Position numbers and translations under genes: made by a program
Shown: in pieces, positions 22,291 to 45,143 of the stretch
How the letters are laid out: every line of letters begins with the position of its first letter
How positions within the stretch are numbered: position 1 is the first letter of the stretch
Source: Anas platyrhynchos
Taxonomy: Eukaryota; Chordata; Aves; Anseriformes; Anatidae
Direction: 5' to 3'
DNA: 64,000 bases
Assembly (NCBI RefSeq): GCF_047663525.1
Contig: NC_092590.1
Span: forward strand, 56,008,001-56,072,000
The notes under the pieces: generated by a model
The model's database searches: none
Told to the model about the DNA's origin: nothing
What the model saw: the letters and a program-made list of their open reading frames with translations, nothing else

Positions 22291-24893
22291 TTAATATGGC
22301 TTTCCATCACAAAAGCGTGACTGTAACAGCTGAAGCAAATGTGGTTTAATGCAAGCCTACTAACAGCATATGGACTGCACGTATGCATGGCCTTACTCAA
22401 CATGTACTTAGACAAATCCACGTGCCAGACAAGATGTACTGTTTTTTCTTCTGTATGTATTTAGCTCTTAGTCCAGATAAAACTAGTCTGGTTCCTGGCA
22501 TGAGGTAGTCAAGAATACTGCAAGTGAATAGAACAAACACATTTTTGACCAAGCCAGGAATAGTTAGAGGAAAACTTTCCTAGCAGCTAACAACTTTATA
22601 ACTCTCTTCATCCCTTAAAGTTCTTCTGTTGGAGGTGATCTAGAATTTATAGTATTCTATAATCTTGCTCAACAACTCAAATTTTAAATGAATTGTAAAA
22701 ATAATGCAGGAAGTAACGGGTTACCTATCATTGCTTAGTGTCATTTTTCATTACTTTTTTTCCCCTCCTGATTCCAAGCTGAGAGTTTTTATTGCAAGTT
22801 GATCATCATCTTTAATAAGAGCTTGTCCCATGTTGTAGTAAAGAAACATTTTTTTAATTTTTATGTAAAGGGGACACCAGTATTATTCCCTGATCAAATA
22901 GGGGGGAAAAAATCAAAACTATTCTTAAATGAACATTTGCTTTGTTGATTTAACCTAGAGACTAAGTCACACATGTAGCAATTCTCCAGTCAGCTGCATA
23001 AGATTTAATTATGCTTCACACATTGTAGTAGACTGATATAATGATGCTAAAAAAAAAAGCTATTCTCTTAAAGAATCTGTGTCGATTTGAGATCATATTC
23101 CCAAATGCGTTTATTTTCCTGCTTGTGAGGAAAATTATTGTTGTTATAGTACTTTATGGCTGTTTTGTGAAACACTGACAGAAGGAAGAGATTGACATAC
23201 AGAAAGAAAATGTCACTAACCATGAAACTTCATCAGAAACAAAATTGGAAAAGTCGTGAGTTCTTGGAATATTTGGTGCCTTTAAATATGTAGTTATAGG
23301 AAAAAAATGGGCAATAGGGAAGAAAGATAGTTGTAAAACCAGTTTCTCAACTAGGAAAAGAATTCTAAGACTTGTCATTTCTATTGCACAAGTTGTCAGA
23401 GGTCCTCAAAGACTAATTATATTTTTTCTGTTTTGTATACTCACTTATAAAGTCAAAATGGATCTGCTTTCTATAGAAACCATAGGAAAACATTAGAAAA
23501 TATTTTATATAGCTTGCGTATCTTGCTGCTTCCTGTCAGACAGATGTGTAAAAGCATGAGATCATCTGAACCACCCATGGGCAGTTCATAAAATACTTCT
23601 AACATGAAATAACATTACTGGGTTTAGAGGAGCATTATTTCTCTCACTAGGGGAAAAAAAAAGTCATGGATAATTATTGTGCTATGTCCTCTTATCGGCT
23701 TTAAAATAGCTGTGTGGCTCAGATTTCCTGTTTCTTTTTTTCTGGTGTCAAAATGCTGAAAGAGTACTAAGTTGACAAAAGCTACAGAAATTCTCTTAAA
23801 TGTGCTCTATAGGCAAGTCAACAACATTATTCAGAGCAGGACCTCTATGAAAGGCTGGCAGCTGTTAAACGTGGGTATCCTGGTGGTGTGGATGGAGTAT
23901 TCCGTTTCCTTACCCCAGTGATAACCTTCCCCTGCTCTGGTAGTTGGTGTATTTCAGCTGGCCAGGCTCAAAGTGTGCTTGGTCTTTCCAAGACTAACGG
24001 GCAGGCAGTTTATTATAATTCACATTTTTTGCCATTACAACATGTAGCTATTACTACGTTCTTTATGACCCAGGTATGTCTCCCCTTAATTTACGCTACC
24101 ATTATGTTGTTTAATTAATACTGCCTAAAGACTGTTTGTCTCCGTAATGCTTTAATGCTGCTCTACTTAATTTTGTGACGAGTTAATTGTGCAGCACTGG
24201 CCTCTGTGGTATAATTTGACTTTTGTTGTTTGTGACAATACCAAATTTCTGTTATTCTATTAACTTGCTAATTAGCTCTCATCCTTCTAACATCTTGCTG
24301 TGTGGAGAGGGTCCACTCTCCTTCCTCTAGACCACAGCAGCATACAGAAGTACTGCAGCCAGCTACAGGATTACTTCAACGGGGAGGGTTTGGAACTAGA
24401 CAACCCATTCCTGGCACATTTCCCAAACAATTTCATGAAGAAAAATGCTTAAACCAATTCAAGAGCTATCTAATGTTCAGAGCAGACAATGGAGAATTAT
24501 TAGGGCAAAGCTATCATGACTGAAAAGAGAAAAACTTACAACTGCTAGTTTACCATAAGGCATGCTTTAATTTCACTTGAGCTTAGTGCATTTCATCCAC
24601 ATCTCTGTTCAGATTTAACAGCCCGATCAGGCCTCCAAGGGGCAGGTAACCAGACCAATCAAACAAAACCACCCTGGTCTTAGGCTGAGTACTGAAATCT
24701 TCAGTGCTCAGACAATACCTATGGCATGGAACACCCACAGTTCTGTACAGATGAAGAGCATTAGCTAGCAGAAGGGCACAGTTAATTTTTGTAAGATACA
24801 GATAAGAGACACCACTTCTTGAAAGATCGTTAACAGTACTTCCTCTGGTGTGGCTAACCATAGCCCTATGTGGTCCTTTGACATATACACCTC
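22291..24893. other. Convergent intergenic gap between UGDH and LIAS
   Basis: AT-rich sequence between the two tail-to-tail genes. I see no coding exon, RNA gene or mobile element. Short open frames (for example 23888-24118) have no recognisable domain. Unmapped distal 3' UTR of either gene could extend into it. Confidence 0.5.
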
Positions 24894-25338
24894 TTTATTT
24901 CCCCGAGTCCCTGCAAGCCTGCATTGCATAATAGTAGGATATGTCAAGAGATTGGTACCTTCTGAATTACCCATTATTAGCATCTTAACAAGGATCTAAT
25001 TGCAGCAATATTGATGGTACTATCACACCTGTTTATTTAAACCTGTCTGATTATTTCAGCTTATGTTTCCTCTGCCTCAGTTCCTTTGCTCTTTCAGAAG
25101 CAGTTCTGTCTTCTGACTTGTTACTGAACACCCGAAGTACTATGTAGTTGTAGCACTGCCAGGAGGAATTCGGTAAAATAATGTTAAGTGTTTTGGCGAG
25201 AGTGAAGTGTTCTAGAAGGATAGTAAGCTTATTCATGCCTCCACCATCTGGTCTTCTGTATTTCTGGAACTGAGTGTAATTACGAGCTGAAAAAAGGATC
25301 CTTAAAACTGACTGCTTTAAATAGGTTCACTCTCATTT
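24894..25338 (-). other. LIAS: LIAS 3' UTR with candidate poly(A) signals
   Basis: Downstream of the LIAS stop on the minus strand. AATAAA (tttatt on the plus strand) occurs at 25032-25037 and 24894-24899, about 300 and 440 nt after the stop. Either could end the mRNA. Confidence 0.5.
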
Positions 25339-33497
<8,159 letters not shown>

Positions 33498-33612
33498 GGC
33501 GGCGGCGCCCCCTCCCCCCTCACAGCTCCCCCGCTCGATGCGCTCGGCGCTCGGCTCCCCGCGCCCGTTGGCGCGCAGCGAGCCTCGCTCCGTCCTGCCT
33601 GCCTGCCGCTGA

Positions 33613-33620
33613 TGACGTCA
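33613..33620. promoter_or_regulatory. CRE palindrome TGACGTCA, upstream copy
   Basis: Perfect CREB/ATF octamer 16 bp before the TATA element of RPL9, inside a near-perfect C-MARE. Confidence 0.75.
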
Positions 33621-33648
33621 GCAGGCAGACGGGGGTATAAGTACGCGA

Positions 33649-33656
33649 TGACGTCA
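33649..33656. promoter_or_regulatory. CRE palindrome TGACGTCA, downstream copy
   Basis: Second perfect CREB/ATF octamer, between the TATA element and the predicted RPL9 start and only about 9 bp before it. Confidence 0.75.
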
Positions 33657-33664
33657 CGCGCAGC

Positions 33665-33689
33665 CTCTTTCCGCCCCGCGCGCCGCCAG
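33665..33689 (+). other. RPL9: RPL9 non-coding exon 1 with 5'-TOP start
   Basis: The sequence CTCTTTCC at 33665-33672, placed correctly behind the TATA element, is a typical 5' terminal oligopyrimidine start for a ribosomal protein mRNA. It implies growth-dependent (mTOR/LARP1) translational control, as known for this class. The exon ends in gccgccag before donor gtgagg at 33690. Confidence 0.7.
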
Positions 33690-33865
33690 GTGAGGGGGAG
33701 CTGCGGCCGCCGCCATCCGCCCCGCATCCGCCGCCATCCGCCGCGGGCGGCCCCCGCAGCGCCCCGAGGGGGGTGCGGGCAGATCCCCGGGGCGGCGCCG
33801 GCCGCCCTCGTGGCGCTCTGATGGGGCGCTGCCGGCCGGGAGCCGCCCCGATGGCGCCTCCTTTA

Positions 33866-33967
33866 CCCCCCCCCCCCCTCCCCTCCTGGTGGAGGCCTCG
33901 CCGCGGCCTAGCCCCGGCCTGGGGGGGGGGCGCCCGTAGCTGTGGGGGGGAGGGGGGCGGCAGGGGG
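33866..33967 (+). repeat. C-run and G-runs in RPL9 intron 1 (G-quadruplex candidate)
   Basis: A run of 13 C (33866-33878) is followed on the same strand by G runs at 33921-33930, 33944-33950, 33952-33957 and 33963-33967. The G runs fit a quadruplex pattern in the non-template strand and nascent RNA; the C run could instead pair with them. Confidence 0.6.
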
Positions 33968-34011
33968 CTCGTCCGCGCGGCTGCCAACGCCTTGTGGTTG
34001 TCGCCCCTAGG

Positions 34012-37682
<3,671 letters not shown>

Positions 37683-38946
37683 AACTCTAACAGGTTGGTG
37701 TCATCTTAGCATAGTAACTTCCAAATAACACCGATCTCCCTGTGTTTGTCAGGTGCATTGAGTTCTTTCTGAGGACAAGGCTGGTGCCTTAGCTTGTTTC
37801 TTAAAGTCTACGATTTTTGGAATGTGGGAGCTGGGGACAACAGGGATGTGAGGCAGCGTGCTTGAGAAACAAACGCCTAGAGATGGTTGCCTGAATCAGG
37901 GAGCTTGACAGGGCTCATCTGCTTCAGTGAGGCAGTGCCAAACCACATTCCCTGTAGAGATGCAGTGGTGTAAGGCCTCTTGTAAAACTTTTACCAGGTT
38001 TCTTGGCAATAACTTTGCGTCTCTTAATGACTTGGTTTGACACTGCTGTAGGGATAAACACCTAACGGAGGCGCTGTATTTCTGTGCTGTGAATGCCAGT
38101 TGTGGTAGCTATTGGGAACTAAAACCAACTAACCTGGGATGAAAGCAGTTTCCAGCTATTTACGTGGAAGACTTCCTGGTTGGACACAGACTTTATTTTA
38201 AAAAAGTGGATAGTATTTAATTTATATAGAGAGGTGTTCTGTGTACTGTGTATAAATTCTTGTAAACAAAGGTCTGTGTAACAAAGAGAACTATTGAATG
38301 TTGTATATTTACATGTGCTACTGAAGTTGAGTTCAGGGATTTGGGGTTAATTTAAGAATTTTAACTGGTTTAGTTTGAGACATTTCAGCTACATATGATT
38401 CCATATGTGGTATGAAATACTCGTGTGGGATGGGTCAGGCTGAGTTGTATTTAAAATAAATGTGTGGCTTCTGAACCTGAGTAGGAGACAGGATTTTCAT
38501 GAAGTCCCTTTCATAAACTAAATCGTAGTGGCAGCCAGATACTGGGTGCTTACAGGCTACTGAAAAAAAATATTTTTAATGCTGTTCAGAGTTTCGTGAG
38601 AGACAAGATGACTTGTTACCTTTGTTAAGCAATTTTGAACCATTTCTCATTGTCAAGTAATCTTTTCTGCATAAAGTTAAGTACATTTTTGAGCTATTAA
38701 TTTTTGCCTTGCCTTAAACCTTTATCTTGAACGTTTATGGACATATGACAAGTTAATTGATCTTTTTCAATTTCACATTTGCAGTGCTGAAGCCTTTCTA
38801 AAAGCTCTTTTACTTTCTATTTGCAGTTGTCTAAATCTCAAAACAAACCACCATGAGACAGCGTATCAGCAAGTGCCGGATCGAAGCATCTCATATAAAA
38901 ACTGAATGAGATGAGAGGTTTAATAAAAGAAAACCTGTTTCATATC
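37683..38946 (+). other. RPL9: RPL9 3' UTR with an intron after the stop codon
   Basis: The coding exon continues 11 nt past the stop to about 37693 (aacag before gttggt). A 1.1-kb intron follows, and a last non-coding exon begins at 38827 after ttgcag and ends shortly after AATAAA at 38922-38927. The splice lies too close to the stop to trigger nonsense-mediated decay. A further AATAAA at 38455-38460, inside the intron, could give an unspliced longer 3' end. Confidence 0.7.
38922..38927 (+). terminator. RPL9: RPL9 poly(A) signal (AATAAA)
   Basis: Canonical hexamer in tttaataaaagaaaacc, about 96 nt into the last non-coding exon, matching the short 3' UTR usual for ribosomal protein genes. 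Confidence 0.8.
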
Positions 38947-41016
38947 TTGGCCTCTTCTTTTAAGAACTAGATGGTGGTGATGAGAACCTGCTCAAGGTCT
39001 GTCTTTTGGAGAAGCAGATTATCACAGGGTGATGCAAATATAATTCAATGCTGTGCACGTATTTGCAGCCTTGGCTCAGAAGGTTCAGACTGAAGGCTGA
39101 TGGATGGGAATCCTTGTGACACGTAAAGCCAGGAAGTGGTAGCTTTAAACCAGAGTGTTAAGAAACAGCGAAAGCCTTGTTTTTACAGTGTTCAAGTTGT
39201 CCCACTAAACCAGTCCCAGAATTCTGTACAACAGGTACAGAATTCAAGAGGGGTTTTGTCCTGGGGTATTTTGAGTGATAATTTGTGACTTTGGGTAATG
39301 GAAGGATGTGTGCACCTCCAATACCTGTGCCATTTGCCACACAGACCGCTTTACTGTGTAAAACGGTCAAATGATCAGGGAGGTTCTGGTCTGGTACTTA
39401 CCTTTTGGGTAAATGAACCTTCCGTGATGGCCAATGCTTGAAATCCAATGGAATGAGCAGTGTGCACGTATGGACTGACACTCAGGGTTTGGCCAAGTAG
39501 CGGGAGTTGGGGTTCAGTCATTGTGCATTGTAAAGTGGAGAAAGGTGGTAGGAAATGGACTGCTCTTGCTTTTACTTGCATCTTGCACCCCCCAGCTCTG
39601 CCCTCAAGCTGTGGTTCTAGCCTCACCAGTGCTCTGTGTCAGTCCTGTTACAGGGCTAAACATGGCCAACAGTTTGCTGGAAGTCAGGTGTTTAGAGGAG
39701 AGGAAACATAAAAAAAAAAAACACAAAACAGTTCAGCTCTAGAAGCTGATAGGGATATGCTGCTCTGGAACTTCTCCACTCTAGCATAGGAAAATGTGGG
39801 TGGAAACAAACAAAACCAGTTGCCTCTTATGTCAGTACATACCTAGAGCTGCTTCCCTGCCACACTCTGGGTTTGTTGTTCCTGCACAGCCAAGTGTGAT
39901 CTGCGCAGGCATTTTGAATGCATTGATCCAGTGACTGAAAAGGCTGGCAAAGGTGAGTTTAAGTGATTGCACAGCTCATGGGGAGGGAAAAAAACAAACA
40001 AAAACACTTTTTTTGAGATTGCCAAAAAAACAGACTAAGGGGAAGCTCTGGTCCATGAAAAATTAAAAGAATGTTCATTTATCCCTGGAGTGTGTCATGC
40101 CCAGGTTGGTAGCTTTCATTTAATGCAGCGATATCATGAAACCCAGCCTAGAGGACAAATAAAATTGTAACACAGCTTCAGTATTGTTTTCTGCTCAACA
40201 GTTCAAAGTCCTTGCTAGATTATGAGAGAATTCAAAAGGAAGTGAAGAGATTGAATAATGTCTAACCTAGGGAAGCCACGTAGGACAACCATATCCTGTG
40301 TTCCACTGTCCTCTATAGGCTGTTGGAGGCCACTTATATTAAGACCAGTTTTGCGGCACACAATTGCTTTCGGTTGATGCTAAACAGGAAGGGTGCTGTA
40401 GGAGTTTCCATGATGAGCTCCATCCACAAACACAGCATTCCCAAGTCCAGTCTAGGTATTCACTCAGTAAACCCTGTCAAAATGTAGAGGATTTCTTGTC
40501 CTCAGCAGTTTCACTGGAGATCTGCTCCTGATGCACTGATTGCTAAATGTCATTTTCATTAAAAAGATTGCACACAATTCTTACCAGAATAAATACTTCA
40601 AAATAATAAATGTATCCCATGGGATTTATACCAGCCATGGTTTGCGATGGTACGTTATGAGAGCTAAAACGGTAATATATATTTGATTTTCTATTGAAAA
40701 TATGTTTGATGAGCTATCAAAGTGCAGTTTAGATTAATCCCTCTCAAGTAGATTAATATTTACTACTTATTTTCATGTTCTCTGCTCATAAAAAGTTGGT
40801 GACTGCCCCATTTCAGAGAGGAAAGGCAGTGATTATATGTAATTATGACTTGTTTCCTGTCTGACCTCCTTGTCTAATATATGAGATACAAGTTATGTTG
40901 GTTGGTAATGGAGTTAACCTGGATTTGTTCTTGTAGACGTATCCTCAGATGCTGGCCCAGCACATTTCATTCCTGGTGTTGTACTTACTCGAAAGCCTGT
41001 GGGCTTTAATAACACT
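38947..41016. other. Convergent intergenic gap between RPL9 and KLB
   Basis: About 2 kb with no recognisable gene. It holds short A runs and several plus-strand AATAAA sequences near 40590-40610. Open frames such as 39460-39711 show no domain and overlap frames on both strands. Confidence 0.5.
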
Positions 41017-41458
41017 TTTATTTATAAATCCTAACAACTGCAGTTTCATGCTCAACAACATTTACAACATGAATATACATCACAGAAAGTTTTGGTCCAA
41101 AGAGGTTCATATAAAAGTGCGCATCAGTTCTCACAGCTTAGTATCTCTTTTCAAGTCAGACTGTTTGTGAGGTTATTCCAAGGCACAGGAGAGTCATAAA
41201 ATTTTCTTTCCTTTTTAAATAGATGAATTTATCTTCTATGTACAGAAGGTGGGGAAAAGTAATTTCACAAGAGACAAAGTTCTCTGTCGTCATAGCTCTT
41301 CTTCCTGTGCATGCAATTACCTTCTGTTTCCAAACGAAATGCTTGGTGTGTATAACTGGAGTGACTCGTAGTGCTTTTCTGCAAGTGTCTATTCTGTGTG
41401 GGCCTCTGTAGAATGCACGCAGCACTGAATCTTGTTGAAAGTGGGCTCATGCCCCCTT
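41017..41458 (-). other. KLB: KLB 3' UTR with candidate poly(A) signal
   Basis: Downstream of the KLB stop on the minus strand. AATAAA (tttatt on the plus strand) at 41017-41022 would give a 3' UTR of about 440 nt. More distal sites are possible. Confidence 0.5.
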
Positions 41459-44400
41459 TTAAAGTGACACACAGATGCGCTGGATGTTCTTTACCTTAAA
41501 ACGTTTTCTTCTTTTTCTTTTGTGAAAAACAATGATGGTTAAGAGCAAGATAAGAGTAGAGAAAAGACAGCAGGCAAAGAATATTAATGGCTTCTTCTGA
41601 GAAATAAATAAACAGAAGCTGCACTCCTTTTCTTTGTTGGAAGGATCACAGACTGAATAGTCAGCAGGAAAGCCATTATTACTTATCAGCTTATTGTAAA
41701 ATTTTATTGAAGGTTTTCCTTTTGAGTCAGAAGTGAAGAATCCAAATCTGGGCTTGGATTTTTCTTCAGTCAGTTTAAATGCATAGTAACCTCTAATCTT
41801 GACTTTATCAATGTAGTATGCTGGAAGGGGAAAACAAAAAAAAAGAGAAATGAATGATTATCAATGTAAAAAGCATAACCATCAGAAAATATTTACTTAA
41901 ACTAAGTGCTTCTAATAATGCTCAGCTCCAACTGTCTCAACTATCTTTAGACTGTTCCAAAAAATGTAAACAATATATAATTAAAAAGAATTTGGGAATT
42001 TTCTGGACCTACTCTGTGAAAGGTGGATTTACAAAGATACTTAACCTGTATCTTTGAATTCCTGCATTTATTATTGGCACTTTGGAAGGTAAGTGCTTGC
42101 CAGCCTCCCTCCCACCCCGTGTTGTGCTGGGCAGAGGGACCATGCCTGAACGCACCCGCGGTGACCCACAGGGAGCAGCTGCTCATCTGGGTCTTGAGAG
42201 AAGCATTCACAAAGTTCCTGCCTTACTTCAGACTCAGCTGCCCAGCCCCTCAGTGTACATGGCTGTTACTCTGCTGCACGCAAGCACTGAGTGAAAATAC
42301 TTTAATCAAATCAGAAGTAGCAGTCCTTGGTGAGTAAAGGTCTCTGCAATTCATATGTAAGCAGAGAGCATGACTGGGGATGTGAGCCAGACTCAGCAAG
42401 AGCATTGTAAATTGGGGGGCCTTTCTATGAAGTATCTGAAGTATCGTGCTATATGAAAACCAAAATGGGAATACTATGTCGAGTGCCCTTTAAATGACCT
42501 TTTCCTTTGGGTAACAGCAGAATAACTTATTGTCCTCTTGTTTGTAATGTGAAGTCAGCACGAAAAGTAAATCAGCAAATACTCATTAGTCCTGTAGTGA
42601 CTGGGAAAGAGCTAAGTGCTGGAGGGGGAATGCTCTGGTTATTGTTAGTGTCCAGAAGTAATCTGAAGCCATGTTTAGCCGTGAGTAATTTGATTTTTTA
42701 TATAGCGAGCTTCTAGGAAGCCAGAATAGACAGGCTGTGTTTGGGGACAGGCACCTCAGCAGAGCTTTTAGACACCCCATATCCTGATCAGGGTAGTCTC
42801 CAGTGACTGCCAGTCGGAAGCCGTGCAGTGATGTACTGAAAGTCTTATTTTGGGCGTATAGTTCAGTTACTGCCTCTCAGGTAACTTTTTGTGGCTGCCT
42901 TGGTCCCAGCCTAACAGCTGAGCTCTGCTGTGTTTCAGCTCAGATCAGCTGTGAAGAGCTCGCTGCTCCTTTTTAATGTCTGGTTGGAAGAGAAGGGATG
43001 GGAGGAATGGGGCCTCCATGGCATTGCTACAGTACAGTAAGCTATTGCTGAAGAACATTGCCTTGGACAAAGAAAGAGTCTTGGGTTTTGTTCTCTACCT
43101 CCACAACTGTTTATTAATTATTCTCTAAAGTGAATAACTTTCTGTAGGTGCAGAGCAAAGAGCAAGTAGTGGAACAGGAACTGGGACTCTCCCTTCAACA
43201 GGAGCTCCTTAAAATCTGATGACCTGCCACCTTTCCTGTGTGTCCCTCCAGGTCTCCTTGGGCCTGTTTCTGTTGCACTGTCCCATGACTCTATGTGAGC
43301 AAGCAAGCAAGGAGGCTCCTGCCTTTCTCTGTAAAGCAGAAATTAGACTTGTCTCTTGGTATTTGTTGGTCTGAAACGCCATCTTCTGTGAAGTTTTGAG
43401 ACTTGCTACTCTGTTGATGCAGGCCCCTTACCTCATCCCAACTAGAGCTGCTTGCACTGGAAGGCTTGGGTCTATGCCATGGAAACAGTTCTGAGGAGAT
43501 TGAATCATATACTCACCTTTTAAAACCTCTTGTACATATTTTCCTAAGTAATAATTCCGAAGTTCGTCATTGTCTAAGGACTGGTCGTCTATCCCATTGG
43601 CCGTGATGTAAATATCTATGTCGCCGTAGGTTCTTTTAATCCACTTCAGAACCTTGCGCACACCCCAGGGCACCACTGCCAGGCGGGAGGGGGAGCTCAG
43701 GCAGGTGATGTCCTGCAGAAACTGGATGTCACGGTCAAACTCGTACTGGCTCCCGTTCTGGGGCTCGTGAATCACAAATCGCGTGGTGAAATGATTCAGG
43801 GCGTAGAAGTCAGCCGCGCCTTTAACGAGCTTCTTTTCCTCGCTCGTGAAAGACGGCAGAGAAGAGTGCGAGAGGCCCTTTCTGTTTTTAAGGAGAATGT
43901 ATTCCCTCATCGTAGCTGGATAGTCCCCGGTCTTAAATATGGGGTCGGCAAACCAGCCGATTTCAAACTGAAGGAATCTGTTGGCAGCCTTGGCATGAGA
44001 TTCGAAGTAGGGGTTGGCAGGCTCGGCCCAGTCTGAGTGCAGGGACAGGGACACTTTGCCGTACTGGAGGGACCGGTACTGCTCATCGTATATCCTCCAG
44101 GCCATGGCGTGGGCTATTAATAAGTTGTGCGCTGCCCGGTACGTGTCGCTGCTGCTCCTGTTGTAGACATCGCTGAGTCGGTTGGGCTCGTTTATTGTAA
44201 TCCAAAGCTTCACCAGATCGCCCAGCTCCCGAAAACACAAAGCTGCATAGTCTTGGAAAGCACGGGCCGTAGAGTGGTTCAGCCACCCTCCTGTCTGCAG
44301 CAAAGGGGCCGGCAGGCCCAGGTAGGCGTGCGTTGGGTGGTACAGGGTGACCATGGACTGGACGTTGAGTTTTAGCACCTCGCTGATCACACACCTGTAA

Positions 44401-45100
44401 TACCTCAGCACTTGCCTGTTGACCACCGACAGATCTCCCTTGGGTAGGATCAGTGACCAGTCGAGTGCAAATCTGTAGTGTGTGACTTTCATTTTTTCCA
44501 GGAGGTCGAGTTGCTTTTTAATACTGACAAAATCCGTACACTGTGCGGGCCGGGTTTTTAGCTTCACCCCTTCCACTTTGTGCAGGAGCCCGTCTCCCGT
44601 GACGTTCCACAGGTAGAGGTTTGAATCGCAGAACTGGGGTGAGGAAGCCACAGATTCCGCCTGTAGAATTGGAAATAGCGTGTTAAAGTGGGGTCACACT
44701 GCCCCTGCCACCAGCCTACACTGCATACGTTTTCACACAGATAAATCTTTCTCATGGGGTTCACTCTGTGGTCATGCAAAGAGGGGTTCTCATGGTGCTG
44801 ACAGGCCCACGAGGTGGTTAAGAAGAAGCAATAGAGGATGCAAAAGGTGGACGTGGACTGTTTAGGCTCTGCTGCTGAGATCAGTCTTGTGAAACCATGG
44901 TGCAGCGGTCCCTGTTCTTACTGGTAGTCCTTCTGCCTGTGCAAGTATCTGACACAATTTGTAGTGTTTAGTATGAGTTATATCCTTGCTATCTTCTACT
45001 AGTTAACAGCACTCTGTGTTACACTAAGTATTTTTTTACTATTCCAAATTTTAAACATTTTTGTAGGATTTATAATAAAGTTTAAAATACTTAGATTAAA

Positions 45101-45143
<43 letters not shown>

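Larger units (their letters stand above)
33498..33664. promoter_or_regulatory. LIAS/RPL9 bidirectional promoter
   Basis: Only 167 bp separate the LIAS start codon (33497, minus) from the predicted RPL9 transcription start (about 33665, plus). The interval has two perfect CRE palindromes TGACGTCA at 33613-33620 and 33649-33656. A TATA element (tataa, 33636-33640) lies between them, about 29 bp before the RPL9 start. The first CRE is embedded in TGATGACGTCAGCA (33610-33623), one base from the C-type Maf recognition element. Head-to-head LIAS/RPL9 arrangement is, as I recall, conserved in mammals. Confidence 0.8.
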
